Shown here piece after piece: positions 24,642 through 37,564 of a DNA stretch of 64,000 nucleotides (positions are counted from its first letter, which is position 1; the number at the start of each line of letters is the position of its first letter). This DNA comes from Sanguinoderma infundibulare (Eukaryota > Basidiomycota > Agaricomycetes > Polyporales > Polyporaceae): NCBI GenBank assembly GCA_032821775.1, contig JAVLRN010000010.1, positions 806,001 through 870,000 on the forward strand, given 5' to 3'. A program made the position numbers and the translations under genes. The notes beneath the pieces are model-generated. The model ran no database searches. It had not been told where the DNA came from and was given only the letters and a program-made list of their open reading frames with translations.

Positions 24642-25019
24642 TTACCCCGGAGCCGCGGCTTGGATCGGTTGTTGGTTTACGCCGGACCAGTAGGGATCCA
24701 CTCTGTCTCCGCTCGCTCCCTATTCGCATTTTCGGTTCCTGGATAATCAGCAGGAGCCAAGACTTACAAGCCCTCGGAAATGCCTCCGAATCTCCTCGCC
24801 TCCTGGCAAATAACCGTGAATTGCGTATATTAGTATTGTTCTCTATGTGTGGCCGGCTGAGGCTGCCTGCGGCAGGTATAGAGATAGTATGGTGCTGTAC
24901 ATTACACAGTCGCGGCGCACAATCGCAGATATGGAAGCTGTACGGTACAGAATAATGTATCGGAGCGGAGAATTGCGTCGATTCGAATGGTACCAGACGT
25001 GGGGGGATCGGGGCCGATG

Positions 25020-26033
25020 CTACGCAGGCGCAGGATCCCTCACCATGCACCATAGCGGGAAGCCGGCGGAGTCCTTCGCCGTGAAGTTCTTAACTGCTCG
25101 ATGTGAAAAGCCAGACTTCCGGAACCAATGGACCTGTAAGAATAGTGACGAGGTGTTTTAGTACACAATTGCGAACCACGGCGGTGCTTGGAAAAGACAC
25201 ACGTCATATGGGCTCTGGACATCTGATACGATACGTCTTGCGTTAGTGTCCGCCTGGGACAGAGGTACGTACTATCAGTGATCATGGGATAAAGGAGATA
25301 CGAATGTGAAGGAGATAGCGTGCCTGTTTGCATATAATGCTTAGCAAAGCCCGGCCCAAGCCTCGTCGTTGCGCGTCGGGATGGACGGCGAGGAGCTTGA
25401 CATGCCATGCCTCTTTCCGCGCGCGTTCTCCTGAGCTGAAAGCAGCTCTATAGAGCTCATCGTAACCCGGAATATACTGAAAAGCCGAAATTTGCTGATC
25501 AGCGTTTGAACATCGTTGCAAGGATGAATGTAGACGTACATGGTATGTATACCACTCGCCGAGGTATGGGGACAGATTCCGTATGAAGTCATCTTGCTGA
25601 CTGCGTGACGTGTGGGTATTGAGTTGAGATGGGTGCTCTAATTCGCATGAAGAAATGAAGGACTAACAAGACATGCCAGTCTTTGCCGGGCGCGATCGCG
25701 GCCACAACGCCTTGTATCCGGCCGTTCACGAGGCCGACGTGGACCTCTCCATGGACGGCAGCTCCACGGATGATTCGCCTGTACATGTCAGCTTGTAGCC
25801 TGGGTGAGTTGCCTGTGCGGGATGCCATGCCGACATCTGTAGCGAGAAAATGGAAAAAGGGCAGGATGATTACGACACGGCGATCCCTGGGGCGCATCAA
25901 AGTAGAGCGACTGACCTTCTCTGAACGCAGCCATGAGGACCTGGGTGATGGCGTCGATGTCCTCGTCTGGAGGCCCGAGATGGTAGACGGTCAGTAGAGG
26001 AGATAGGGCGGCGACGGCGACGGAATTCTGTAC
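25020..26033 (-). CDS. GNAT-family N-acetyltransferase (first exon unresolved)
   Basis: Six exons (26033-25916, 25836-25673, 25596-25540, 25476-25324, 25253-25203, 25133-25020) join in frame. The protein has LLTVYHLGPPDEDIDAITQVLMAAFRED, then GNSPRLQADMYRRIIRGA, then VHVGLVNGRIQGVVAAIAPG. GNAT motif A is AWHVKLLAVHPDAQRRGLGRALL, with the acetyl-CoA pyrophosphate loop Q-R-R-G-L-G. The motif B region is VSDVQSPYDVHWFRKSGF, and the end is FPLWCMVRDPAPA. It resembles fungal GNAT enzymes acting on small molecules; the substrate is unknown. The fourth intron begins CAG|GCACGC, a GC-AG intron. The only nearby ATG (26067) is out of frame with the first conserved exon, so a short upstream exon is missing or the gene start is decayed. 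Confidence 0.8.
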
Positions 26034-29000
26034 CTGAAGGATCGACGATGCGGCGGACGGAGACCATGTAGAATGACGAAAGGCGGAATATCGAGCACGG
26101 AAAGAGATGGATGGGTGATGGGAGTCGGACTAGTGTGTTGGATTGCCTGTGGCACTTGGAACGGTTGGATGGTGGACAGGGCCTATACTTATACGTGTGC
26201 CAGAAAGGATGCAGCATGTCCGGCTTGAGGCATCTCCCAGTCTCCAGTCCACACGGCTCGACATGCCAACCGCGGACGCCGAGGATCACCGCTCGAGTCT
26301 GCGGTGTGTGCCCCGAGGGGTGACGACAAGCGGCTGCTGCTACCAGCTCCTAGCCACTCGCCCTCGAGCCTTTCTTGTCCCCGCCCGCGAGCAATCCAGT
26401 ACACCCGTCCAATCCCAGCTTCGCTGGCTGCCCCAAGCGGAGATATTGGCACTCACGACCCTCGCCTACCAGCAGCCGCGCTCGAATGACACCCTGCTAG
26501 CGCGTCGCGGAGTGTTCAGATTGGCCAAGGAGCGCTACAAAAGATGAAACGATAGGGCAGGGAGATGCGCCGAATCTGAAGAACCGCGACTGCGAGTCTC
26601 ACCTTACGTTACCGTCTCTGAGTTGGCATCTGCCGCGAGTCCGCGTCCGAGTCCTTCGCACCAGCCTTCTCATCTCCGAATCCCGATCCTATTACCCCGA
26701 GTCCCACTCCGAGCCCGCGATAGCCCCACGCCTCGGACCCCCTGCCCCGTCACTGGATACGTCTGGCCCGTCAGTGCTATGCAGCTCGATGACAACTGAA
26801 TCACGAGCCCACCGGGGCTGCAACCGCATTCGTTTTCACATTGTAATCCCCGGTGGGCCATGACCAACACCTTCGGTACATCGCCCATCCATCGCGTACG
26901 CACCATTCGAATCGATGCAATCCGTCTTCATTGAATTGCGGACGAGTCCATGTGCGTCGGCACCACTGCCCCACATCCGGTCAATAGATAAACGCTGCTG
27001 GCTGGGCCGTTTCCTGCGCTCGTGAGCCGGCAAACTGAACGGCTGCGGGGGACGACGTCAGCGGCCATTCATGGCCACGTCGTCCAGGGGCGTCGTGCGA
27101 GCAGAGACGGGGCGGAAGGGGGCATTCGCGGCCCAGGACGATGGTCGTTGGGGGCAAGCTGTGGCTCGGGTGCGATCGAACACACGCTCCTCCGTCCTCC
27201 GCTACGCGCGCGCACATGGGTATGTCCTCACCTCCTTCCGTCATCACTCCCTCTCCATTGATTCCTATCGCCGACGTCTATCAGTCTCTCAGCTCCCGAA
27301 CTCCACCACCCACCCACCCAAGCGTTCTCGATCGTCCTCAACGCTCACAGTGCGGCCCCAGAAGCTGGACACAAGCCACGAGTTCGGTCTCCACGACGCA
27401 GATGATCATCGAGCACTTTGCCTCAGGCTCAGGCTGCAATCTTCTTGTGCGTCCTCTAGCTCAAGAACCACCCTGTCGGACAACGTCCGCCCGTCCCGGA
27501 TTCTTCTCTTGCTAGTACGTGTTTCGCATCGCACCCTAAACCTGACCCGTACGCCTCGAGGCTGGCTGACTGCCCTCGGACTCAGATCACGAAAGCGTAT
27601 GAAAGCACATACCTGACCCCCATCCGCGGGACCCATATCTCCAACGGCTGGCCCCGACACGAACAAAAATGCCTGCGGGAATCCGAAGCCCCACGCCCCG
27701 CGATCCTGCTGCTTAAACCTGCAGAAGCCCGTCAGCCATGGTGACATTTAGACGAAATGAAATGTCATGCCTAGCAGCCGGTGCCCTGCGCTGCTTTATC
27801 GAGCAATGTACGTACTACCCCAGGCCCGCGACACAGCCATGGTCGGCCTCTCAAACTCTTCCAGTAGAACGGGGGAGGAACCCCCTGGACGAGCTTCCTC
27901 GCCAGGTGCTGGAGATGGTCAGATGAACCGTTCTAGTCACCACCGCGCGCGTTCTCATACTAGATGAGCCTGGGAGTCCGCCTGTGCGATGACACGAGCG
28001 AGGGCCCTCGGACCTGGTCCCCCACGGGCCACGGCTGCCAGTGCCAGTCCTGGGCTGGACCCGCGTCGTCATGCATCATGCTTGCCTTGACGCGTCGACA
28101 CGTCCCGCCGCGCGGCCTTGTTGCTCGTCTCCGCGCCTTCGCGTGCATAATAGGACTGTACCCGCGTCCCCGCTTCTTCCTTCCTGCTCGCCCGCCGCCC
28201 GAGTCCCAACAGTGGGCGCGCGCGCTCCCTGCGCCGGCCTTTACCACTCCACACGCGAGAACCCCGCGTCCACCGTGTCTGGGCTCTCGCGCGGGCTCCG
28301 TCGTCGGCGCGAGTCTGCCGCACCGTCCCCAGTCTTGCGCATCCGGCTGCGCCTGGGTCCGCCCAGAACGCGCGGGGCGCGCGCGGGGATGGCGTACACT
28401 GTGCAGTGACTCGCGCGGCGGGGCAGAAGCTCACCATTGTCTATTGTCCATTCAAGGCGTCATCGCTCGGTCCTACGCACTTTCAAATTTCAACCGCTCG
28501 GGACCTCTACCTCTCTGCTGGAAGAGCTCGTCATGAGAGGTGAGGCGCACCCCGCAGGCAAGTGCGTCCCATTATCACCTTCAACGACCTTGTGCAGCAC
28601 CGGCCTTGGGCTTTTTGAACTCCGTACACACATTTTCCCCGGTCCTTGTCGGAGGAACCCTCGCGATGTGGAGAAACACAGGCACGATTTGCGTCTCTCA
28701 ATAACAAATGCACGCTATAGGCCGGGCTGGGCGGGGGTCGCGGTACTTACCGTCCGCGAGCCTCGTCCTAGCTTTAAGCTTCAAGTTAGGGTTGAAGGGC
28801 ATCCAATCGCGCAGGTTGCTATCGAACGTCCTTGTCTAACTCAGAGCCTCACGTCCTCGCAGGCTCAAGATCGTCCGCGTGTGGAAGCGTTCGTCCAACG
28901 AGATGACCACCGACATGACGTATTGCATTCGTTGCATCCTCCTCCTGCAGGCTGCCGGGTACGTCAATGGAAGCCCCATTCACGTAGATAAGACTCCGCC

Positions 29001-29560
29001 TGCGTCGTCTTCTCAAAGTTCCTCGGAAAATTTTAATATTCATTCACCGCTCCGGCATCTTATGGGATAGCTTCTCTCCTTCTCGGTCTTCCACTGCACG
29101 CACTCGTCGGCTACCCGCAGCAGCAGCGTGTTCGCCAACCGCACCCTCCTCCGACCTGGACGCAAGCCGTTCGGCACCCACCACCTCGCCGTTGGCAGCG
29201 GTGCTGCTCGTGCACTCCGCGTGCGCGATGACGTCGTTGTGCATGCTCGTCAACGCGGACCAGGACGTGTTCACGAATCTTCCCCTGTCACGGGAGGAAG
29301 ACGAGGAGCACGGTTGACGTCGTCGGTTGTTGGTCGTTCTCGTGTCTCGTACGAAGGCCATGTCAATGCGGATGCAGACCGAGGATGTCACTTGCACTGA
29401 CTTGTCCACACTCACTACTCAGCACTTACCTCTTCGGAGTCCGCTTGCTCAAGCAAGGAGTTTGTCTGTGCTGCAAGTAGCGTATATGTGCTTTCGCAAG
29501 CCTCTCAGTAAGTACACAGTGTATATATAAAGTGATAAAAAGAGACCTGGAATGAGTTCA
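26034..29560. other. 3.5 kb gene-poor interval
   Basis: The left end must hold the promoter and unresolved first exon of the GNAT gene. The rest has only short ORFs of biased composition (Arg/Ser/Pro-rich, as expected from GC-rich non-coding DNA). No domain, RNA or repeat was recognised. Confidence 0.35.
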
Positions 29561-29642
29561 TGACCGCTGCAGGTGTCGAACCTGCACCTTTCGCGCAAGA
29601 CCCTTGTTATAATCATGCGCATTGCCATAACACCAGGCGGTC
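29561..29642 (-). tRNA. Probable intron-containing tRNA, isotype unresolved
   Basis: On the minus strand GACCGCC pairs with the 3' strand AGCGGTC, with discriminator A and one C-A mismatch at the base. It is followed by TG, a D arm containing TATGGCA, and a perfect T arm GCAGG-TTCGACA-CCTGC. The anticodon arm holds extra bases (GCGCA/TGCGC around ATTATAAC and GGGTCT), consistent with a short intron. TAT (Ile) is the most natural anticodon reading, but the stem then pairs imperfectly, so the isotype is left open. The total length is 82 nt. Confidence 0.6.
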
Positions 29643-30995
29643 ATGATTCTGATAAGTTAAAGGCCTTCACAATGTCGACTATCTCCCCGGGCTTTTCTAT
29701 TTGTTGCGGTTAGAACGTCGTTAGGATGGGTATGACTGGCTAGCGAGTATTCACGTACACTTTTTTTCGCCTTCGCCCTCGTACTCTCTGTGGTTGGCCG
29801 TCTCGCGTCTCCGGGAGGTGCAGGTGATGTGAGGGCGTGAACGTACATGTGGTGACTATTGAGGCGAGGCACTTTCAGACAGTGTGGTTGTGGTTGTGGT
29901 GTGGGAGGCATGCAGATTCATGGCTCGGCCCGGGAGAGCATCGCGGTCCACAGTTCGGTCGTCGACGTCCACGGCGCGTTCTGGGGAGTCGGGGAGTCAG
30001 AGCGACGACCCTTTCGCCGGTTGGTGTGTGTCTGCCGGTCCTCCAGGGCTCGGAGTCGGGGTTCCGCTTATGTATGATATATATATATCTCCTCGCTCGC
30101 GACTCCATCGTATCCTCGTTTTCCTCCCCGTCCTCTCATCTTCTCATTCCCCTACAGATGCCATCAACATTCCGGATTCCCAAGCGCGCCGCCCCCTGTA
30201 CCGGTGTAGAGGTACATACACCACGGTGGGCTTCGACCCCGGCCACACCGCGCTCTTTCTCAGATGCCACCGAGTCGGCTTGTTTGCGTAGGACGAATCC
30301 TCGCACGTAGCAGGGAGTCCGACTCCGTTCGGAGCATGTACGAGCATTGTCAATATATTGCAGCATTGTGCGTTTAAAGTACATGTTCACTCATTGTAGT
30401 TTGGAATTATAAATGATTTCATTGTGTGTTGCAGGTCGCAGTAGAGGTCGACTCGGTGCTTGACATGCTACAGCCCGGTCGTGCTCCCATTGTCCCTCAT
30501 GCCATTCCCTTGTAGCCCTCCCGTCGTCGCGTTCTTGTCCGATCCCATCAATCCCATACCTTTGACATGCACCCAGCGGCCGCGCCCCATGGAGACCGGC
30601 TTCGCCACATACGGGTTACGGTTCGCAAAAGCAACCTAAATCATTCCTCCTTTGACTCCGCCGTCCCGCGCACACCGACGAACGCAGGCAGAGGTTGACC
30701 AGTCGTTGACTCCCAACCCGGACTATTGCCATTGCTAGCAACGTATATAAAACAATAACTAAGAGTACTGAGGTGGTCGACGGGATCCGCAAAACGAAAG
30801 GACGTCTGCAAACGACTGGCGTAAGCTAACTGACCGAACCGACGACGATGTATCTAGACACATTTATACCAAGAGAAATCCAGCAAGCAACGGCAACGGC
30901 AAGCGGGTGGAAAGATCCAGCACAGACCGGTAGATCGTACACAAGTCCACACGACAGCGGCGACAACAGCAACACCGGCACCTGACGCGCGGCGT
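29643..30995. other. 1.35 kb without a supported gene
   Basis: Between the tRNA and the 3' end of noxA. It includes a short AT repeat near 30080. No coding region was supported. Confidence 0.4.
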
Positions 30996-33088
30996 TTAGA
31001 AGTTCTCTGCGCGGCGCAAAAAGAGAACAAGTCAGCATCGTGCAGGCACGAGAACACGAACACGCTGCGCATAGGCAAGCGAAGGAGGGAAGGACACGCA
31101 CCCTTTCCGAAGAAGAACTTGGTGCCCTTGGGCGACGAGTACTTGTTGCACATGACGTGCAGCTGCTTCGAGAGCACCGCGGGACCGCAGAAGAACACGC
31201 CAACGTCCGTCTCCGTGTGCTTCTCCGCGATCGACGTGAACACCCTGTCCCAGTTCGGGCGGCCAAAGTGCGTCGGCGCGCGCAGCGACGTGATCGCGTC
31301 CTTCTCCGCGCCGACGTCCTGGACGATGATGTTGTTCATCTCGTCCTCCTTGATCTTCGCCGTCAGGTAAATGTTGATCTCGATCCGGTTCTGCGTGTCC
31401 TGCTCCTCGATCGCGTGCAGCAGCGAGTGGAACCACTCGGCGGACCCGAAGTCACGGATGACCCACGTGAAGTACACCTTGGAGAGCCGCGTCGGCTTGG
31501 ACGAGTTGAAGTTGTTCATCCGGTACCAGATCGACTTGAGGATGGACGCGAACGGCGTGACACCGATACCGGCGCCGACGAGGAGGATGGTCTCGTAGTT
31601 GAGGAAGTCCTCGGACGCGGAGCCGAAGGGGCCGTCGACCATGACGCGGGGCAGGACGCGGTTGATGGGCGGGTTCGTCACGGTACCGACGACCTTGCCT
31701 CCGGCCTCGCCCTTCTCCTTCCTGTCGAACTCGCAGCCGACGGCCTTGGCCAACGCGCGGGTGAAGTCACCGACGACACGGACGTGAACAGAAATGTAGT
31801 CCTCCTCGGGCGCGCTGTTTTCTTCGTGAGCGAGAAGCTACATTTCCGCGCTAGAAGCATAACGTACCTGGTGAGGGTGAAGGGGTGCCACTGGAAGTAG
31901 GAGATTTCTGGGACACAAATGAAGATATATTGACCAGCCTGGGTGGTCGTCTTTTCCTTCTTGATCTGGAGCTCGATGACCATGGACGGGTGCTGGATGA
32001 CCTTGGAGATGTAGGTACGGTGGCGGGAGCGAACTTCACGAAGGATACGCTCGTAGATCCAAATGACACCGCCAACGAGCCAGTAGCGCTAGATGAACAA
32101 AGTCAGATTCCTGAACTGCCTCTCTGATACGGACCAGGTGGAAGACGCACCCAGAAGACACCGATGGTGTTGAATGAGCAGTAAGGGGGACGGTCGGGCT
32201 TGATCATGCAGAACATGCCGTGGAGCTGCCAGTTGATGAAGAAGACGATGAAGAGGTGGTGCGAGTACCAGAACCACTCGAACTTTGCACGGCGGCGCTT
32301 CTCGATCGCGAACCAAACCATAACACCGAGCGCGGCGGTCATGATCCAGCCGGTCGCGCCGGGGCCGGTGATGAAGTTGGCGGCGACGAAGGCGAAGACC
32401 TTCTGGCCGGTCGTCTTCGCGTCTGGGTCGATCATGGCGAGCTCCGTGAAGTTGACCATGTGGGCGACGATGTGGACGATGGAGAAGATGACGATGGACC
32501 AGGCGACGGCCTTGTGGAAGGTGATGTTCTTGTCGAAGGGGATGACCTGGTTCAAGGAGGTGCGGCGCAAGATGGAGATGAAGTTGCGGCAGACCGGGAG
32601 GAGGATGAAGGCGACATCGACGTGGAGGACGAGCGCGGCGGTACGGGCGATGGCTTTGGTTTGCGCGAGGGACGTTAGAGAGGGGCGCGTTCTAGAACGG
32701 GGAGGTTGTCAAGGTACTTACGGAAGGTGATGCCGAACGTCGCGCGGGAGCCGACCAAGTTGTCTTTGAGCTGGTAGTGCATGAAACCGAAGGCAATGAC
32801 GAGGGCGTGCAAGACCAAGAACATAAAGAAGAACATGCGACGGCCTCCCTCGTTGATCATCCAGTGGTTGTACTTTTCCATCATCGTCTGGGGGACGTAC
32901 GGCGCGACGGGCTGGGCCGTGTTGGTGGTAGTGCGCTGGAGCCCTTGGAGGCGACGACGCTCGGTCTTGTTGCGCTGGAGGTGGCCAGAACCGGTGCCAT
33001 TGATGACAATGTCGGGGTGCTGCTCTAAGGAGGGAATCTTTCCGTCTGAGAAATCCATGCTGGACTGACGCCTCTTGTTGAAGGGCAT
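30996..33088 (-). CDS. noxA: Superoxide-generating NADPH oxidase NoxA
   Basis: Five exons (33088-32722, 32653-32151, 32088-31868, 31814-31102, 31006-30996) sum to 604 residues. The N-terminal cytosolic part is basic. Six-helix ferric-reductase/gp91phox-type membrane domain: MFFFMFLVLHALVIAFGFMHY, then LHVDVAFILLPVCRNFISILRRT, AVAWSIVIFSIVHIVAHMVNF (paired haem histidines) and WFWYSHHLFIVFFINWQLHG. The FAD-binding motif is [23 protein letters not shown]. The NADPH-binding parts are ILLVGAGIGVTPFASILKSI and VFFCGPAVLSKQLH. The C-terminus is GTKFFFGKENF. NoxA makes superoxide with the NoxR/Rac regulators and controls fungal differentiation. The last exon is only 11 nt (rest of E, N, F and stop). 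Confidence 0.95.
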
Positions 33089-33993
33089 AGTCTGTGTGCC
33101 TGGGGCGGCGAGAGGATGGTCGGTCGAGTCAGGTCAGGCCAAGAGCGAAGTCGACGTCCTGCGCAGAGTGAGGGCCTGCCTGCAGTGAAGGACAAGGGCG
33201 GGAGGAGAGGAAGAAAAGAAGGATGGGAGTGGGGCGAAGGTGGTCGTTGGCGGGTGAGATCTTTTGTCACTCGCCTCAGCTTCGCTGTCCACCCCCCACG
33301 CGCGCCAGATGCGACGCACGGCTGATGTTGCTATGCCACCCTTCGACATCCTCTTCCAGGCCCCTTCCAGTCCTTCGCTGCGCCGGTACCGTCCCCCCGT
33401 CACACCCCTCATAACACTCCTCCATCCACCCAACGCTATCCAACCACACCTTGAGCTTCGGGTCTCTCGCACACACACTCCTACCAACGTTCCTGCGTCC
33501 TCCTTGGGAGCGTTTGGCACACTGACACTTGCCACACAACATTCACCGCCCTGAGTGGCGATCATCGCGCTGTCCACGGCATCAAGGGCGACTACGCTGC
33601 CGCTCCGGCACACAACGGTGGCCCCTGCCCTTCTGTCACAGAAGTGGCACCAACATTATTATACACAGTGCTGCGGACAGTTCATCTTTGATAAAAAAAA
33701 CCGCCTCCTACCTCTCCCCGACGTCGAACACTCCATCGTCCGCTCTGCCCATCACTCCTATCAGTCTTTACTCAGCGATAACCGTGTCACCGTTCGCAAA
33801 TCAGATTCACAGCTTCCTGACCGCCGTCCAACATGAACGGTAACGGGTCGCGACGGACCCAGCAGCAACGAATCGGTCGCCAGAAGAAGTCGCCCGCGTA
33901 TAAATATCCAGGCGGGAGCATGCGTACGTGGTTATACATAGCATCCAGCAGCGCACAATTAGAAACATGCTCGGCGGCGAGGTTACCGCACAC
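33089..33993. other. Promoter region of noxA and 3' flank of the GH28 gene
   Basis: 905 bp upstream of noxA; the next gene to the right also runs leftward and ends here. Pyrimidine-rich tracts occur, and an AT-rich ATTATTATACACAG lies near 33655. No further coding region was recognised. Confidence 0.45.
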
Positions 33994-36620
33994 TCACCGG
34001 CACGCTGCACTACCCACGCCCAAAGCCAGCCCGGCGGCAACGCCCACCGCGTTCACACACGCGTATTCCGGAACCTGATCGCTGGGAACGGCAACGTTGA
34101 TGTCGCTGAACGTGAGGTCCGTGCATGGTGCCGCAGGGCTGCATTCAAGATCAACGACTGCGGCACATAGACGATTATCAGTACTCTGTGCCTTCATACG
34201 GAAATACGGAATAAACGCGCTTGTTCCTATGCACCCCAACTGGACGTCGACAATCGACGAGGAGCAAGTCAGGGACTGGCAATCCATCCTCGAAGCTGAT
34301 ACGCGCGAGCTTCGAAGGATGCTATGCTTGCCAGGAATAGAATGCTCCCGTGCTGTGCCACTCCCATCCACGTCCTCGGGAGATGAATTTGGATGATCGC
34401 AAGTGCTCACCTGTAGACGTCTCTGCTGTCCCCGTCCAGTTCGTGAAGGTGAGATTCGTGAATTGTAATGTCGACGGCGCGTCCCCCCTGTTAATCATGT
34501 TTAATTGCATCAGCCCGTCGTGCCGTATATGTACTATTCCAGCATGGAGGGATGATTCATAAAAGAAGAACGGAAGCCGCGGCACTCACGGATGTCCGAG
34601 GTTTGTTTGATAGATCTGGATAGGCGTCGTGACCCGGTCGAGGTTGACGTTCCGCGCGACCACGCCCGATACGCGTCCTGGCATGCAAGAGACGTGCCGT
34701 CGTCAGCGCCGTGTACTTGCTCAAGTTTCCACGACAATCGCGTTCTAAGTGTCAACGGTCAACCTACCGCCACCTGCACCTCCTCCAGTGGGTGGGAACC
34801 CAATCCTCGTACCGGTCCAAGACTTGAAGTACACCTGCAAAGTTCCCAACCCGCGAACCATCAGCGTCCTCCGTTTTCATATGATATACATCCGACTGTT
34901 CGACGTTCGAGACCGACGTACCCCATGTTCCATGAGGGGCTGGACTTGGGGGTCCGGTCGCACCAACTTCCATATTCAATCACAAATTGAACAAACCAAA
35001 CGCCCAGGGCGACGTCGTCAGAGGGACAATCACGCTCCGAAGACGACGACGACGCACCGTTATGTCTTCCAGAAGGACGTTGTCGACGTAGTCAGGCTGA
35101 CGCGGACCGCGGGGTGTATAGCGTCAGCTTCCCACGTCCGTCGTAAATTGCTCTCACTATGTGGACAGATCTAGAGTGGGTGGGGGTGGAGACGGACGCA
35201 CGAGCTGATGATATTGCCCTAGGGACCCGAACGCAATCCCCGTACCGCCCGTGCAGGTGACGTTCTTCGCGAATATGTTCGTCGAGTTCTGTTTGAGCAA
35301 CAGGGCAGAGCGTAAACCCAAATCGGATGACGGTTAACGGTTCGTACGCAAGATGCCTCGGACCCGAGGACGTGGAACTTGGGCGCACCCCCTTGATCGC
35401 CAAGCAATCATCTCCAGACGTGATCTGCGAAGGGTTCCGTAACGGTCGTGCGTCATGAGACCGCGAGTGGAGAGAGGACGACGAATGAGAGAAGATGAGT
35501 TGCAACCAGAGAGAGGCGGACGCACGTCCCAGTTGACCATCGTTATGTTGTCCGATCGGTACGTGTCGATGCCTGTCGGGTCCGAGGCGTTCGCGCATGA
35601 GCGGGTGTGGCCATGACAGGGACAGACATGGACAAGTGGAGCAGTGGCGATGCACGCAGCAATACGTACCGTCCGTGTTCCAAACGATGCTGCCAAGCCG
35701 TCCGAGGCCCTGTCAGTGATCGGCTCCGACTCCACCCTGCTATGCCAAACGAGGAAGAAACAAACGCGGACGTACTTCTGTCCAAACCACGTCTCGTCCG
35801 CGTTGCTTGCCACGCACGTCATCCCGTCGTACAGCACGTCCCGCGAGTCCGCGACGGCGTTGCACCAGAACGGCGGGCCGTCGACCCTGAAGTCGCGCAC
35901 CGTCGCCCGCGTCACGTTGGCGAGAGTGAGGGACACGGGGCGGCCGTCGCCGTCGAGGCGCGTCGCGTTGCCGTACCAGGACCACCAGCGCTGGCCGTTG
36001 CCGACGATGCCGCCGGTGCGGTGGGCGTCGAGGACGAAGTCGTGGCCGGAGAGGACGAACCAGGAGGCTTGGGACTGGATGAAGATGACGCGGTAGGTCG
36101 AGGCGGGGTCCATCCAGTATTCGAGGTCGAAGACGAACTGGTACGGAGATTAGGGTGCGAGGGGTTGGGTGGATCGGGGACACGACTCACGTTGAGAGAG
36201 CCATGGAGGTCGACGCGGGCATTGGCGAGGTCCCAGTGCATTTTTCTGGAGTTGGGTGTCAGAACACTTCGAGCTCGAGTGCAGACAGGTGTTGACGACC
36301 TACCTGGTGATGTTGTACTCGCCAGCTTCCAAGACGGTCGTACCGCCGTGTCCGCATTCAGCAATGGCCGCTTCAATCTGCACGGATAGGGCCAGGGATC
36401 AGCGATGCATACTTGGCATACGACGAGCATATACGGGTCCTGGGCGCATACAACTGGTACTATAGGCGCATATAACCAATCTCACAGCGAATGCAAGCAC
36501 CGAGTGACGCACCTGCGATACATCGCTCTTCCCCGGCCCGAGGGGCTTCAAGGTGCACGTTTTGGCAGCCACTCCGGACGCACATAACGCTACAACGAAG
36601 AAAGCGCTAAGCAGGTACAT
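33994..36620 (-). CDS. Secreted GH28 polygalacturonase-type glycoside hydrolase
   Basis: A minus-strand gene with many small exons. The N-terminus [19 protein letters not shown] is a signal peptide, followed by [15 protein letters not shown]. The parallel beta-helix has [52 protein letters not shown] and [16 protein letters not shown]. Catalytic motifs are IVWNTDG joined across an intron to [26 protein letters not shown], and [16 protein letters not shown] and DD supply the acid/base aspartates. Later exons include [37 protein letters not shown] and [14 protein letters not shown], ending [13 protein letters not shown] and a cysteine-containing tail. GTG instead of GHG is seen in exo-acting and other subgroups, so the exact pectin substrate is open. 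Internal splice sites were only partly resolved. Confidence 0.88.
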
Positions 36621-37564
36621 GTTAGATGTTCCCGACGAATCCGCTCGCCTGTCACGCCGTCGACCACCGTTCTTATAGGCAGCTGGAACGCGAGTTATGG
36701 TATGGCTGTCATTCAGACGGCTCGCCGCTCGGCGCCGATGCGGTCACAAGGAGATCAAGAAGGATTGTCACGAGAAGTTGGCGGGCCGGCACCGAGTCGA
36801 AAGGATGATGTTGAGAAAGTTCAACATATTGGCCGTGATACATGGACCGCTATCTCCGTGGGGCCTAAAGGGAAGGCCTGTACTCCGCGAAGCCACACAA
36901 ACGGCTCAGGGCGACATGCGTGTTGCAAAGCCGTTATATGCGCGCATATGCAGTCGTTCGACAGCTTGAGTACAGTCAATGAGTAAGTGTCGATTTGGAT
37001 TCGACCGTGTTTTGAATATATGGGAGGTTCTCACCCATAGGGACTGCGATTTAAGTCCACTTGCCAGCTGGAGGGATTCGCTTCTGAGCCGCACCGGGTC
37101 CGGGCGACAATGTTGTAGGCGGGCGCAGAGTCGTCTCAGCTAATTCGATGGACGGCATTGGACGAGTGGCTGGGACGATGATAGCTGCCATCCAAGCTCG
37201 CAGCGGTCCGAATCTCCCGTCTCGTTCCGCTGCGCTCGGACACGCTGAGGCTCGCCGAAATGATGGGATAGCTGTCGACGTACTCGAGCTCGATGCCCGC
37301 GACGACAAACTCGTGCTTGGTCGCGACGGACTCGACGCACCGACAGCCACTTTCAGCTCAGCCTGTGCCGTTCGTTCGTCTCCTCTCGGCGCACGAACGC
37401 ACTAGGAGGTACCGCCACGATCATGCTGACTCGCGATAAAGAGCGCGAAGCGGCCAGTCGCACGCGATGCCGGCCGGCGCGTCCTCGATCGCTCTCGAGC
37501 TCTCGCACCGCCCACCACTATCCGAACGCTCCCAACGCCGTACACGTCGTCGAACACGTCCAAA
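36621..37564. promoter_or_regulatory. Divergent promoter region, GH28 / ABCC transporter
   Basis: 944 bp between two divergent start codons. No second gene was found. No recognised binding site could be assigned with confidence. Confidence 0.4.

Larger units (their letters stand above)
19943..25019. other. 5 kb gene-poor interval
   Basis: No gene could be supported except a possible ORF at 24306-24641 on the minus strand (listed separately). There are a short AT microsatellite near 23383 and an A-rich run near 20380. Short imperfect CCTGAG/CCTGAGG repeats occur around 21285-21305. Nothing else is recognisable. Confidence 0.35.

Noticed and set aside
31040..31900. 286-codon open frame on the plus strand
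   Set aside because: It is antisense to the conserved NADPH-binding domain of noxA and has the Arg/Val-rich composition of a GC-rich shadow frame.
35530..35620. Apparent loss of the GH28 NTD active site (SDPTGID)
   Set aside because: An intron lies here; splicing joins IVWNTDG to IDTYRSDN, so the catalytic motif is intact.
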